Positions 27,201 through 40,495 of a stretch of DNA of 64,000 nt are shown piece after piece. Every line of letters starts with the position of its first letter. Positions within the stretch are counted from its first letter, which is position 1. Below the pieces are notes generated by a model. The model did not search any database and was not told the DNA's origin. It saw only the letters and a list, made by a program, of their open reading frames with translations. The position numbers and the translations under genes were made by a program. Source of the stretch: Gymnorhina tibicen (taxonomy: Eukaryota > Chordata > Aves > Passeriformes > Artamidae); NCBI GenBank assembly GCA_013399875.1, contig VXAZ01001116.1, forward strand, positions 702,319-766,318, in the 5' to 3' direction.

Positions 27201-30200
27201 ATCTGGAAAGATCTACGCAGTCCTATAGATAAGCTAGAATGGCTGAAAGGAGGAAAGCTGGCAGAGAAAATGAATCAACTAACCTGGGAAAACTTAATTC
27301 TTTTTGTATGACATTCTCTTTTAAATCAACACTTAAGTTGCAAGTCCATTAATTCTCTAAATCTTATACTTCATAACCACAAACCCAACGGGCTAACACT
27401 TCTTCTTCCTGACAGTCACTAAGATATTCTTTCTCCCTTCAGTTCAAATGTTTATATTAAAAAGAAATAATCTTCCTTGCATGAGAGCTTATTTAAATTC
27501 TTGTGCTGCTCCATAAAGGATGAAGGATGGTGCTGTAGACTGTGAAATGCCTTTGTGTTTGACCAGAAGCAGATTATTTCAATAGTGCACTACACTCTAC
27601 AGTCCATTTTAGAGTGAACAGGAACACAGTGAAATCTCTCTGCTGTGAAGTATGCCAGCATCAACTCCAGCTTGGAGAAACAGAGAATGACTTCTGTGCC
27701 TCTTCTCAGGAATAAGGCACTGATGTGGCAAGTGAATGAGGCTTCTGAACACTGTTCTGAAAACATGAACTGACATCTCAGCAAGCCAGAGATGAAATAA
27801 AACTTAATGAGTGACTCAACTGATCACATTTTCTTGAGAAACTACACTGCTCCAGTGACATAAACAGCAACTTTTCCAGTAGGAATTCGTTAAATAGTTT
27901 CCTGCACCTCTCAATCATGCTTGTAAAAAGATCAAAACTCAGGATGAAGCCCTACAAAACAACTTCCCCAGTGAAAGTATATAGCTAAAATTGTATCTGC
28001 AGTGGTGCTAGATTTTAGTATATAGTATTTTGGTGACACCTTTTCCTAGTGATGTAAGGAAGAGAAGGCATCAAAAGAAATCAGTAAAGAAATCAGTAAT
28101 ATTTTTCTCTTTTTTTTAGTGTAGGTGAGCAACAAAAATTTATCATAACGTGGTCAGACAGTTGGACTCATGATCATTGTACCTCCGTTCCAAATGAACT
28201 ATTCCATTCTGTTCTACTAATTACATCAGAAAAAACAGTTATTAGCACATGCAGTCAGTAAAACTGACTCACATCTCATGTAGAAATGGGCAGAAATGAC
28301 TGCTTCTAACATGGTCAGCCAGCCATTCCCTGCCTCCTCTCACAACAGCAGGACACAAAACTGCCCAGCTCCGCCTAGCTCCCTGTGCCTTGCCTAAACT
28401 TAATCATGTCTAATAAACAATAAAGTTAAATTAGAAAAGGGTCCTCACAGCCATGGGCAGAAGGAAAGAAATTAAAGGCAGCTGAGATACCACTAGTTCA
28501 ACCCCCTCACTGACAGGAGAACAAGAAAGCACTCACAACTCACATTTGGTTTCAGTAAATAGCATTATGCAAAAGAACTAGGCTGCACCAAAGGTAGATT
28601 GCAAGAAGACCCAAACTTGATGAGATAAAGACCTCCCAAGGTTATCAACACACTGTTATTGCACAACATTAATGAACTCATGGGCATCCATTTCAGGATT
28701 ATGTGTGAGATTAATCTTGTTTTAGCACAGATATGCATGATTCCACATGTGCTCATCTTCACGCTTCCAAGAACTCCTTCTAAATATGAAGTTTTCTGAT
28801 TGAGGATTTATTTGCACTTCTGAAAGCAATGAAGCAGAATAAGGGCAAGAAGAAAAAGAAATAACTGCATTGGTGAGTAAAAACATTTAATGAAGATTTA
28901 ACTCTACCAAGTCTACTTTTCTACTGATACTAGCAGAATTTTTGGAAATGACACTAGGAAAAAATATTTATAGCAACAAGCTGATTAATCTGAATAAAAG
29001 CTAAGGGGATAAAATACATAGAGTAGCTTAAATCATAAACTCAAATGCATCTAAAGAAAATAAATAGTCATTACATTTTAATACCAAAATGAGTAATTGT
29101 TAAATTCCTCATTAAAAAGTGCTTTACAAGACTTTTTTACAACAATAAAAGTACCTGCAACATTAGTCTGACTTTGCATAATTTTCTGTTAATTACCTAG
29201 ACTTAGCAATATGATGGAAAACCTAATAATGTGGTATTTAGCACTTATATAAAGGGACAACCTAGAAGAAAACCACATTCTGAATGGTTTTAAATTACTC
29301 AAAAAGATGAAAGAATTTTTTATCTTCCCTTCATTTTCCAAGCACTTATTGAGGGATCAAAGCCTGTTAACACAAATGTTTTATTTAGAAATATTAAAAA
29401 CAAGATGACTCATCTCTCCTGCACTTTGTTCTCCCTGCTTCATCCCTGCTCCTCTGCTGAAGGAATAACATTAGGTTTTGCTAATTCTGTTAAGCAATAT
29501 AAATGTCTTACATGTAGTGGAAAACTATCATGCCTAAAAATAAAGAAATATTTATTTCCAAATATATGCGTTCCCAGCATTTAAATACATATAGAACTGA
29601 TATTAATATTTTGTGAAGAACAAAATGCTTCTGATATGAATAATGTGGAACTAAATAAGATATATTTTATTAAAAAGTGGATTACTGGAAATACTGGAGG
29701 TCAAAATGGATGTTTGCTTGAGACCAGGAAAAGGAAGCAGTAAAGTGAGGAGACAAACAAAAAGCAGGTCTTTACTCTGTGAGCCATCTTAACACCTAAA
29801 GGAAACCACTTTGCACTTTAAGTAAGTTTATTAATACAAAAAGGTCTACCAATCATAATCCCATTGAAAATAAGAACTTTGATGAATAATTATTTAAAGG
29901 CTTTCTTAATTAGAAGCAAAGATAATTTTCCTATAATACAAATCATATTTTATGTAAAATATTTGTATCAATTTTTTTCATTACACTTTCCTCTACTTAT
30001 TAATTTGGCAGCCAATCAAGCAGCCTGCTGATCTGGACTGAATGAAGAAGCCAGCTCTCCTCACAGCTCTCTTCATACATTTGAAGACCAAACAAGGAAA
30101 TTAAATTTTCTTACTGTGTTTTATTGCCAAGTGCTCAAATAAAATGTACGTGGAAGGAAGAGCAGAAGATATATTTGAAAAACAAAAGAGGACACATTTA

Positions 30201-31139
30201 AGAATATTGCTTTTAAACAGAACAAATTTACATAGAAAACACAAATTTCAGAATCTCTCAGATCAACATGTTGCATTTTTCTATTTAAATATGTAAATTA
30301 GTAGGAAAATTCAGTATCAATATTGTAAGCTAAAAAAATACTGTGAATGAAGAAATGCTGCCTAATTTTGTCAACTTTGCATTCCTTAGACCCTAGAGGT
30401 AACACAAAACATTCCAACCATGATGTGGTTATGAAAAAACACAGTGCCTTGTAGTACAAGACAACACAGTCTTGTATCACATGGAGTTTGTAAAAAACTG
30501 TAAAAAAATTTTATCTTCTTCAACCTTTCTAACCTAAAGATTCTTTTCTACGTGGAATATATGCAAATGTTATCAAGAGAGCTTCAGTGTCCCAGTATGG
30601 CTACACTGACAGAATCTAGGCTGTCTTGTCTTTGACAGTTAACAGTAAGGGAAAATTTAAGGAAGTGCAAACTTTAGGTAACTTCTTCCCATCCACCAGC
30701 ATCATAGCACAGAGGTATCTTGATCCAGAAACTGGAATCTGCTTCCCAAATGATAGATTTTTCTCTCACAAGTTTGCTCAGCCCTTTTTGAATCCACATA
30801 ACATTCAGGACCCACGGTGTGTTTTGGTAAAGAGTTCAACAATTAAACTGTGTGCTGTGTAAAGAGCTGTCTTAGGCTTGGACCTTTACACCAGTTTTTA
30901 AATGTGACTAAACTTTTCTCTTTGTCACATGTACTTTGTACCCTTGTGCTACATTGTTCTCTCAATCTTTTTTGTTTTCTCCCCCCAGGTAAGGAATCTT
31001 GAAGGTGCAAGTGTTCACTTTTGCTTATTCTTGACTTCCTCCAACCTGTTTCATAGGAACACCATAGATTTACATAACGGCAAAATTAGGGTCTCTCATT
31101 CTTCATTCTAACATTTTCATAAAAGTATTATGACCTTTA

Positions 31140-31450
31140 GTTCTTGTTCCTAATTGACAACACACAGTTCATGGTTAAAGATTATGTACCAGAATATAAT
31201 TTCTTTTTTCTCCCCAAACCTTTCCATGTCACTTTACATTTACACGAATGGGAATTTCAAGTGCCACTGTATTTCTGTGTCACTCTGTCTCAGAAGGTCT
31301 TTCTGCTTTTCTTGGTTTGTAAGTTCAGTTCCGTGCTTATTCTGAAGAAGCTTTTAGCAGCTGCAGGCATTCCTATTCTGTTATTCACTTTTCTTTCCTG
31401 ATCACTTGTGACGATACTAAATAATGACGTTCAAAACTAAACATGTAACA
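31140..31450 (-). mobile_element. Possible ancient CR1/L3-like relic
   Basis: The plus strand shows a run of weak matches, in order, to the same ORF2 region as the 14-kb relic: cactttacatttacacga near 31230, a gtctcagaaggtctttctgc-like block near 31287, and cctgatcacttgtgacgata at 31398-31417, similar to the CAGATCATTTATGAATA segment of L3-type elements. It reads as a reverse-complement fragment. The match is by eye and strongly diverged, so it could be chance. Confidence 0.35.
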
Positions 31451-32947
31451 TCTACACAACACGTGTACAAGTAGCATATATAAGAAAAGTACACAGACAT
31501 CTGCAGTACTTTCTGTTCATCAACTTAAAATCGTATTTTGATCTGGAAACTTTCTACATGTTATGCTACCAGATACTACTCTTTCGTTCAGATATGAAAT
31601 AAAGGAATATCTGTTTTGTTTCAAATTCACCTACTGTGCATTTCAAAGTAATTGAATGACCTTTTAAAATTTCTAATCAACAAAGTTTCTTCACAGGGAA
31701 TAAAGAAGAAATAGTGTTATATCAAAATATCTTTCCATTAGTACTTCCCAGAAGCCTGCACTCTCTTCTCTAAATTCATAACTACTCAGCAACTGTATTA
31801 TGTCAAAACTGATAACAAGAAAAGGTCCACCAAAGATACTTTAACTGCAAACTGTCCTGAAATGTGTTTAGTGGGTTTTTTTTGGTCTGCTCACAAACAG
31901 TAGTATTTCTGTGCATCTTTTCTTCAATTTGACATTTTAATAATCAATCACCACAGCTATTCATATTTCCTCTGTGTTCAGTCTCTGAAGTAATGTGATA
32001 CAACAGAAAGTAATAACAGAGTTAAAATAACTAAGTATATCTACAGTATACTAGGATAAAATGACACTTAGATGTCTTTTTAGTCAGTAGGAAAAAAACA
32101 TCATCACATCAAAATTAGAAATAAACCTCTTATAATGAATCTCTGTTTTAAAATAAGACTTAATCTGCAGGTTGAAAGATAATCACACAGGAAGATAATG
32201 TGAGCTTTGTATGAATCACTACTAATCAGCTACCCTCAAAAAGAAAGTATCTTTGATTGAAATGCTGTATTAAAAAGTATAGAAAACATGTACCTTAGTT
32301 CTTTTTAAAGTATCAGCTATAAGTTTATAAACTATATTTTAATTACTGTTGATGAACAACTGGCATGATGCAGGTTTTCCTGTTCATTACTCACAGTTGC
32401 ATACCAGCTTGCCAGTTAAATCTTTGTTAATATTCTCATTTCTAAATGCTTTGAGTGTGATCAGTGCTTACTTTCTGCTAGGAAAAAGGCATAAAACACA
32501 AGTTCAAATGCTTACTGGGTTTATGAAGAAGAATATTGTAAGAAGGATTGCTTTGACAGTTTGATTAGATTAACACAATCCTTCAGATTGCACAACATAC
32601 GTCGCTCTTCAAAATGCAGGTATTGCAACTTCCTTAGTGGATGCTAATGCATTTAAATTGAAAAGCACTGGTATCACATCTTTCCAATGAAAATTTCCAT
32701 GGAAAATAAATTGAAATACATTGAATGGCATCTGATGATGGCATTTATGAACACAGTCCTCTCACAAAAGAATAAGTTGAAAAGAAATGAAGCACAACTA
32801 CCTGTATGTTTTCTCATGAAGAAGGAACTATATTTAAAAAATGTACATGGAATTTGTAACTAGTTTACATATATGGAAAACTACGTGACAACTTTTGGCA
32901 TTGTTGAGCTATACAGGAAAAAAATTACTAAAACACAAATTGTAAAA

Positions 32948-33030
32948 TTTGCAAAACAGTCAGCATGGGTTTATGAAAAGCAGGTCTTGCTTGACTAACC
33001 AGAGCTCTTTCTATGACAAGGTGACGTGCT
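32948..33030 (+). mobile_element. Short CR1 ORF2 fragment
   Basis: A stretch of about 80 bp matches the CR1 reverse-transcriptase segment encoding a HGFxKxxSCLTNxxxFYDKVT-like run. It is visible as catgggtttatgaaaagcag followed by tcttgcttgactaac and tctatgacaaggtgac on the plus strand. Nothing recognisable as CR1 flanks it on either side, so it is a scrap of an old or internally deleted copy. Short length keeps confidence moderate. Confidence 0.7.
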
Positions 33031-33966
33031 GTGCTAGGTTCTAATTTATGGTTGTAAAAATAAATTATTTAACTTTATCATGTATTTTATCATGTAATCA
33101 TAATACAGCAATGTCATCAAATCTAGATATATGTGAACTTTTGTTAACCAAGAACAAATACTCTGAAATTACTATTGTAAAATGTGCACAGCTTTTCCAT
33201 TTTTTCAGCAGATATTGAAGATGCACTGAGTAACATTAGATACTGACTAAGAGCCATTGGATAGACTGCACTGATCTCCATATAATAACAAAATGCACTA
33301 CTGGACTTGACATAATGTCTAATTAATCCAGGATTATGTGAGATGGATCAAACAGGGTTATCCGAAACCTTATGTCAGCATTCACATTAGCAAGTGACTG
33401 AAGGCAACAGGAGATGACGGGAAGATCAGAGCAGGCTGGGCTGAGGTTCCCACAGGATGTTGCCTATAAACACCTGCAAGTACAAACCTCATAATAAGCA
33501 GCATGGCTATTAGCACCACATTGTTCAAAAAAGCCAGAAGTTCTCATTCCCATGGCTGTAAAAAATACACCTTTAAAACAACAATTTAATGGTACTAGAG
33601 AGAGAAAACATTTTTAATTTCAAAAAACCAAGGAAAATACAAAAGCAGCAATTGGAGCACTTGGAAATAAAGGTAGGAAGGTTGGTGAATTGTCAGTGCT
33701 GCTTAAAACAGTGGAGAAATAAAAGCTAGCCTGTGTGAAATTAAAGCACTGTGAATCCCTGCAAATGGAATGAAAAGAAATCACAGTAATCAACTAAATA
33801 CAAGTGTGCTTTATTACTCTAGTAAAGTGGGCTGAAGTATCCTTAGTGTAATAATATTCAACATTTAAAAATAATAGTAGCTAAATTCAGTATATAGCCC
33901 ACTATAAAAATTAGAGAAAAGAATTTTGTTCAACTTCACAAATTACCAGTTCAACCAGAGGCAGTT

Positions 33967-33983
33967 AAAAAAAAAAAAAAAAA
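33967..33983. repeat. A17 homopolymer
   Basis: There is an uninterrupted run of 17 A. The sequence to its left (33800-33966) is AT-rich and not recognisable as a retroposed transcript. Confidence 0.95.
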
Positions 33984-35559
33984 GTATGAATTTTTAAGTT
34001 CATTTCATAAGTTACCTTCAAACGAAGTTCCCAAAGGCATTTTTTGCAACCTCACATCAGCATATATGAATGACAAACTTGTGCCATTTGCAACACACAA
34101 TTCAACTTCTATGTGACTGCATGAACTCGGTATTTCTCAAATATCAGGGTTAATACAAACTGAGAAAGCTATATAAAGTACACTATTCTTTCTTACAACT
34201 AACTTTTTTTATTACATAACAATCTTATTTTTCCCTCCTCACTGTGGAAAAATACAGTTCCAGAATGTAACCCACATACCTCTAGCTTGAAACGAAATTT
34301 ATCTTCCTTCAATTACCACCGGTCACAGCTTTGAAAAACTACAACAGCAGATGCGGAGTCACCATCCCTGAAAGATGTTTCCCACAACAGCTATTTTCAC
34401 TTTGTAAACTCTTTCATTGTTTACAAAGTCATGACAGTATTGCAGCACAGTAATGATGCTCAAGTTGTGATTCAGACATTATACTTAGTCTTGAGTGAGT
34501 GTTTTAGAGAAATTTGAATTTTAGCTTCATTGAAAGATATCATTACCTTATGGAACATTATTGAAGACAACTGAGTTACGTGAAGTGAATCTTACCCATT
34601 GACTCCCGTGTACAAGTTTGTTAAATGGCTTATTGCACACACAGTGAAAGTGGATTAGGGTGCAGCCAAAAAGGTTGAATATAGAAATGAATGTTCGTTC
34701 ACAGACATATGTTTTCAAAAAGGTAAATAGACTAGGCAAAATTTAAAACAAAACAGCAGACGGAAGCATAAATTAATTCACTAATTTAAAATATGCAGTT
34801 ATTATTACTAATAACTGATTTGTATACTTAATCAGAATAACCAGTACAGTAACTACATATTTCACAAACTGTACTTTCACAGAATATATTCTGTTCAGAG
34901 ATCTGAATAATCAGGACAACTTTATTTCTGAACTAGTGCCCAGGTGAAGATTTCTATGCTGAGGGTTTTTGTTGTGTAGAAATGAATCTTAACAGCTAAA
35001 GGTGGCAAAGATTTAGTGGAACAACGCTTACTAAAGACAGCCCAGAGGACTGCTGAAATCAGATTTAGTTTGAAAACCACTGTCCATTTCTGATGCCACA
35101 TTAGGCATCGCTTTAGAACTTCTTCATATTCACCTACAAACTGCAGCATAAGTAACATTATTTCAGTTTCACACTACAAAAATATTAATTCCAACTAAGC
35201 ACAGAACAGCTAAAATTTATCAGATTTACATACACTTTGAAATATTTGGGAGTTTTTTGATCAGTAGTTCCTGAACTACTGCTGGGAGAATAGAAACTAA
35301 ATTGGGATAACCACATGAATACATACAGAGAAAAATGTGAAGAAAATGAAGCAACTGAATGATGGAACATCTGAGTAATGACAGAAGAAAATTACATATA
35401 CTCTCTGATTTAAACGGATTAATATCATTTGTATTAGATGAAAATTCAAAAAAAAAAAAGAAGAACTGGGCTTTTTGAAATTCTGTGAGGGGAAAGTACA
35501 GTACAGATTGTCTGGAAAATGTAAGAGAAAAATATGTTGAACAAAAAAACCCTATACAG

Positions 35560-36000
35560 AATCTAGCAGAAGAAGTTATGAAATAAGAGAAGAACTCTAT
35601 TGAGGAAAAGAAGAATTCTTGGTATCAGTAATTGTCATCAGCTATCTCAGGAGAACTATCATACAGATGTTCTGAAATGTGTATCTTAACTAAGGAAGAC
35701 AGGTCAGGAAAAAAAATGTAGATATGCAAATCATCAGCATAAGCTGACAGTGAAGTTGTAAGAAAGCCTCAGATCACCTGTGAATAGGATGGAGGAGGAA
35801 GAGTGAAAAAGAACCAAGAACCCCTGTGAGACTGGAAGAAAGGGCAAAATAGCTCTCAAAAGAGACAGCCAAGGACAATGCAAGTGGCAGAGTAAAGCAC
35901 AAGACTGTCATGTATCAGGACTACAAGAAAGGCCAGAATATTAAAGAAGTAGTGATCACTACTAGGAGCTAAAGGACTGGAAAGACAAAAGAAGATAAGA
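35560..36000. repeat. Possible very old interspersed repeat
   Basis: This purine-rich stretch includes gatatgcaaatcatcagcat (35721-35740), an accaagaacccctgtgagac block near 35813, and ctcaaaagagacagcc near 35854, followed by further A/G-rich text. The order and wording resemble a diverged interspersed repeat that I have a sense of from other amniote genomes but cannot name. There is no open frame of note. It could equally be unique purine-rich intron. Confidence 0.3.
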
Positions 36001-36228
36001 TTTTTAATATTTAATGTAGTTGTAATGATGTGCATTCCAGAAACAAACAGTAATTATACCAATTTCATAAGCCCTCCACAAGGATCTATGCTGTTATAAA
36101 GAAGCTGTTTTTACTGTATTTTACTGGCTTTGTCAAATATTACTTGGTCCTTTCTCCCCCCCGCACCCACAAGGTTGTGTTTGAATTTAGGTATTATGTG
36201 GAAAAGAGTTTAAATTATCTTTAATAGA

Positions 36229-36266
36229 TTTTCTGTGCAGGCTGCGTTAGCAGGTTTTCTGTGCAG
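36229..36266. repeat. 13-bp direct repeat, 25-bp period
   Basis: ttttctgtgcagg occurs at 36229-36241 and 36254-36266. Each copy ends in a pyrimidine tract plus AG, so it also resembles a doubled plus-strand splice acceptor, although no exon follows and the gene is on the other strand. Confidence 0.7.
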
Positions 36267-38260
36267 GATGTCTTAATAAATTTGAAACAAGGAACCAGAG
36301 AACTGTACAACATGTTAGGACTTTTGTACATTTGTTCAGGTTCTAACAACAAGAAGACCTCAGAAAAAAAAGGGAAAAGTCAAATGGCGGTCACGGTTTA
36401 GTTGTTAGTGCTCACTTCTACAAATAACAATAACTGACAGAACTAGCTGGAGTTTCAGAAAAGAAAACTAAGTAGATTTAAAATACTAAACTAAACAACT
36501 TGAAATTGTAGTGTGGTTTCAATTGTAATGTACTCTGAAAACACATCAGTGAAGCTCAATGAGGAACAGCTCTATGGGAGGAAGCAGCATAAAATTAAAA
36601 GAGCATATGGATGCAAGAAAGGCAGTTTTCCTTTTTGTCTTCTTGTATAGCAACACAATTCTCTTTCAGACTTTCAGACTTTGGTCTTTGAGAACAATAT
36701 TAATTTTAATAAAGCCTCCTTCTAGAAACACTGGCTATTTCAAAGTAGCCAAGGAGCAAAACAAACTGTTTTCTAGACTGTGTCTAACATTCTACAAGTA
36801 TCCTATATTCATTCATCAAGATCCTGATCAATAAAGGACTTGAGAGTACATGCTTAAATAACAAAGTTCATGAGCTGGTCTATTGAAGTCAATGAGATTA
36901 TTCACATTCTTTAAGATAAGCTAACCATAAGAGAAAGTACTTTCTCTCTGCATTCACAATCAACTTTCATTTAGCCTTAGAAAAATTAACATCTGTTTCA
37001 ACAGTACTGGAAATTATCTAAAGAATTTGAACCTAGAAAAACCTACACGCTTCCCTATGCATACCACTGAGTTTTGATTTTCTGATTTTTGCATGTCTAA
37101 GTATCCTCCTCATAAAAAAAGCATGGGTTCTCATATTTTTCCTTCTTTTATTTTCCACACTGAATCTTCCCTGATGTTAATGAATGCTACCAAAGAAAAA
37201 TGGACAAAAACTAGCAATACACAAACATATTTGCAATCCACACTTACATTAAAACAGTTGATCTAGTGGTAAAATATTTCACATAATAAAAAGTCCTTTT
37301 AAATATTATGACAGGAATTTTAATTCACTTTTTTGCAAAAACACAGAGAGCTTCCATTTTGAGATGAAGATTTTTAAATTTGAATGCCTACCAGCATGCT
37401 GTGTACTTATTCTACAAAGGCAATGAAGATGGAGTCAATATGTTCAATGAAGCCTAAAAAGGCATTCAGCTGATGAGCCTCTATAAACTATAAATCTCAT
37501 AAATCACTCTAAATCTCTCTCTAGGCTCCTGAGTTTATTTACTGGGTGAAGCTTAGACACCCAACACAGCAATGAACACAAACTAAAGAAAGACACCTAT
37601 CTTTTTGCATTTATATCTCAAACTGAACCCCACCTCTGCTGTTCACAGTAAACCCACTGGCAGGAAGGACAGACTAGGAACTTTGGAGTTCTGGATCTGA
37701 TAGACCTCTAAACACAGAAATTCCCATGTATTGGCAAGTAATATGCAAACCCATTCAAAGGCATGCATTTGTGCCGGTTAACAACTTCAATTGTTGTGGG
37801 GAGTCATATTTAAGCATCTCATAGAGGCTGCTACCGTCAGTTTTATATCTGCCAGTGCCAGTGAAACTGCAGATCACAGCTGGGAACCTGAATGTGCACA
37901 CAGCTCTATGCTAGAATGTGGTCCAGCAGAAAATCAGGACCCACTTAGTCTGCTTTCACTGAGAATTTGGGAACCCTGTCTCTCCACCAGAAACTACAAA
38001 ATAAGTAGGAAAAACTAACAAAATAGACTTGGATGGTCAAAAGAGTACCAATCATATTCACACACCATTGTAATTCTACAAATACCATCTGGCTTTTTTC
38101 TAATCTAGGAGAAAACCTCTGAGTTATATTCATAGATAAATGTCAATGAGAGTATTTTAAATTCACACTGATAAGCTGAACTATTGTTTAAGAAACTTGT
38201 TTTCTTCTCCTTTGTGCACTTAATTCTTAGGCATGTTAAAGACTGTACATAAATTTTTAC

Positions 38261-38272
38261 ATATATATATAT
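38261..38272. repeat. (AT)6 dinucleotide tract
   Basis: Six AT units occur in AT-rich intron. Confidence 0.9.
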
Positions 38273-40481
38273 GGTTAAACCAGTGTGGTTCTCTTTTGAC
38301 TAACACTCTTACCTTCTATTCTTCGAGTTTTCTATTATTTTAGATTGCACTTAACACAAGACAAACAATAAGAGGTCAGTGACTTCATTGCTGTACCACT
38401 GAAATATAATTACCTGCCACAATAAATTCCTAATGAGCGCAACTCTTGCCAATGGAAGGTTGCCCTGGCAACAAAGTTATCCCAGAAAGTAACTACCCAT
38501 GCAGTAGAAGGTGATGACACTCAGTCGTCTGACAAAGATTCGAAAACTATAAAAACTTTTCAATTGCTCAAGTTCAACGGAAGATTGATGTACCAGGAGT
38601 CTACTGACACAAGAAAATACTGACTTGCTGAATACAAAGGGATTAAAAAACTTTCAAATGAATGCAGACTTAGAATAAGGACATTATGTTAAAACAAGTA
38701 CATCTTCAGATTGCCAGTCTTGCAATAAAAACTTCTTCTCTCACTTGTTCATGTCTCCCTATGGTTCCAAATAACTAAATATGGTTTAAACCACACTTTT
38801 ACATTTACTTTTAAAGAGAACAATGTGAAAGGTTTTCCTGAACTATAATGGAAGTTCGCAAGATCAAGGCTGGGCTCAACAGACAGTAGGATGGTGAATT
38901 CCAGCTCTGAGGTAGGGAACGAAAAAAATTTCCAAGAGAAAACAAGAGGTGGCAGAAAAAAAGGTAGAGGCATGACCTGAATACAGCCTCCTGAGGACAC
39001 TGATGCTTTTTAACCCAAGAGCTGGTTTCTCTTATAGTACATGGCAGGTAGTGACAAGAAGAGTCACTACCAAGACACACAGTATTTTTACCTTTACTTC
39101 CTAAGAAAATTAAACTTTCATGTTTGCATTTTACATCCAGCAGGAAACGTTATATCCCACTACGTCTGTCTCCACTCCAGAACATTTAATCTTCTGGCCA
39201 GTTTCAAATTGACAAATGCCTAGAAATCTGAAAGATGTGATCCTACCCACATGCTAGTAATTGGATATTAAATATTCATATGTCCAGACACTTCTTACAA
39301 GGTAACTAAGCCAGATTCTAAAATTAAGTTATTGGCAAATGAGAGAGAAAGTGTTCATGAATTAAAAGGACAAAAATAACAGAACAGCATCTGTGTTGTT
39401 CATGAAAATACTAAGTGGTCTTTAAAAATATTAGTTTGGTAGAGATGCAAAATTATTCAGAATAGCTTTTACTGGTAAAAAATAAAGTTGGCTTCAAGAA
39501 GTTTCAGAAAGCTGTCGTGCTACTGAATAATAAAATGACAAATGAAATTCAGTCTGTATATACACACAGAGGTAAAAACACTGCAAAGCATAAACATCTG
39601 ATGTCATCCATGACACGAACCTCTATGACAGTCAAGCTGGACTAACTATGAACAATTACCTGAAGTACTCCCTTTTCACAGGAGAAAAGGCATGAACAAT
39701 TATAAGTAAAGAAATAAAAAAATAGGGAACAACTTAAATCTCATTTATGAATCCATGGTGTTCTCATCTCTTGAAGAAGTTTCCATTTACTACACAACAG
39801 AAATAAGCACAAAAAGCACATGAAGTGGCTTTTTTAAGTACAGATATTTTCATCTTGTAAAAGCAGTGATTGTATACAGAGATAGAAAACAGCTTTGAGA
39901 CAGTTGATGGGGGAAAAGTGAATAAAGAATGATTTGATACAATTTCTCATCATCAAAGAAGTAAGTGGAAGTGAATTCAAAAGAATCTTTCATTAAATCA
40001 AAGAAGGAAAATTTCTTTTCACACTGCATAAAGAAATTGCAAAAAAATCACTGCCACAGGATGTTTTAAGCAGTATACTTTAAAACAATTAGATACACAT
40101 TTAATAATACTCAATAGGCATTTTAAAAAAATCAGTGTAAGAGAAAAGTATATAATGAAGCTTGCAAGTAGAAGAAGATGGGAGGGTATATACCTTCACT
40201 ACTGTTTTGCTCTCTCTCTAAATGTTTGTCTTTGTTCACTTAACCTAATCTTGTTCAAGGATCTTTGTGGTCCAAAAAGACCAGACTGGAACAGTGAGAG
40301 GTCTCACCCTCTCTAAATTCCTGGCCATGAAAAATTAAATTTTATTTCAGTACTTGTATTTTGAGTCTCTTGTCTCAGGTGGCTTAAGGCTTTGATTGAG
40401 ACCAGAGTAGTACTAATAGCTTTCTTTTATAGATTCTACAGTGTCTGTTGAGAAATGTACTCCAGTTTCAACTTTAATTGA

Positions 40482-40495
40482 TTTTTTTTTTTTTT
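40482..40495. repeat. T14 homopolymer
   Basis: There is an uninterrupted run of 14 T in AT-rich intron, with no associated element seen. Confidence 0.95.

Noticed and set aside
28488..28530. Short match to the CR1 3' end (actagttcaaccccctcac)
   Set aside because: Only about 20 bases resemble CR1 and nothing around them does, so it is not distinguishable from chance.
30560..31111. Plus-strand open frames of 78 and 60 codons with a tctccccccag acceptor-like site near 30985
   Set aside because: They show no protein resemblance and no partner exons; pyrimidine-AG sites are frequent in this composition.
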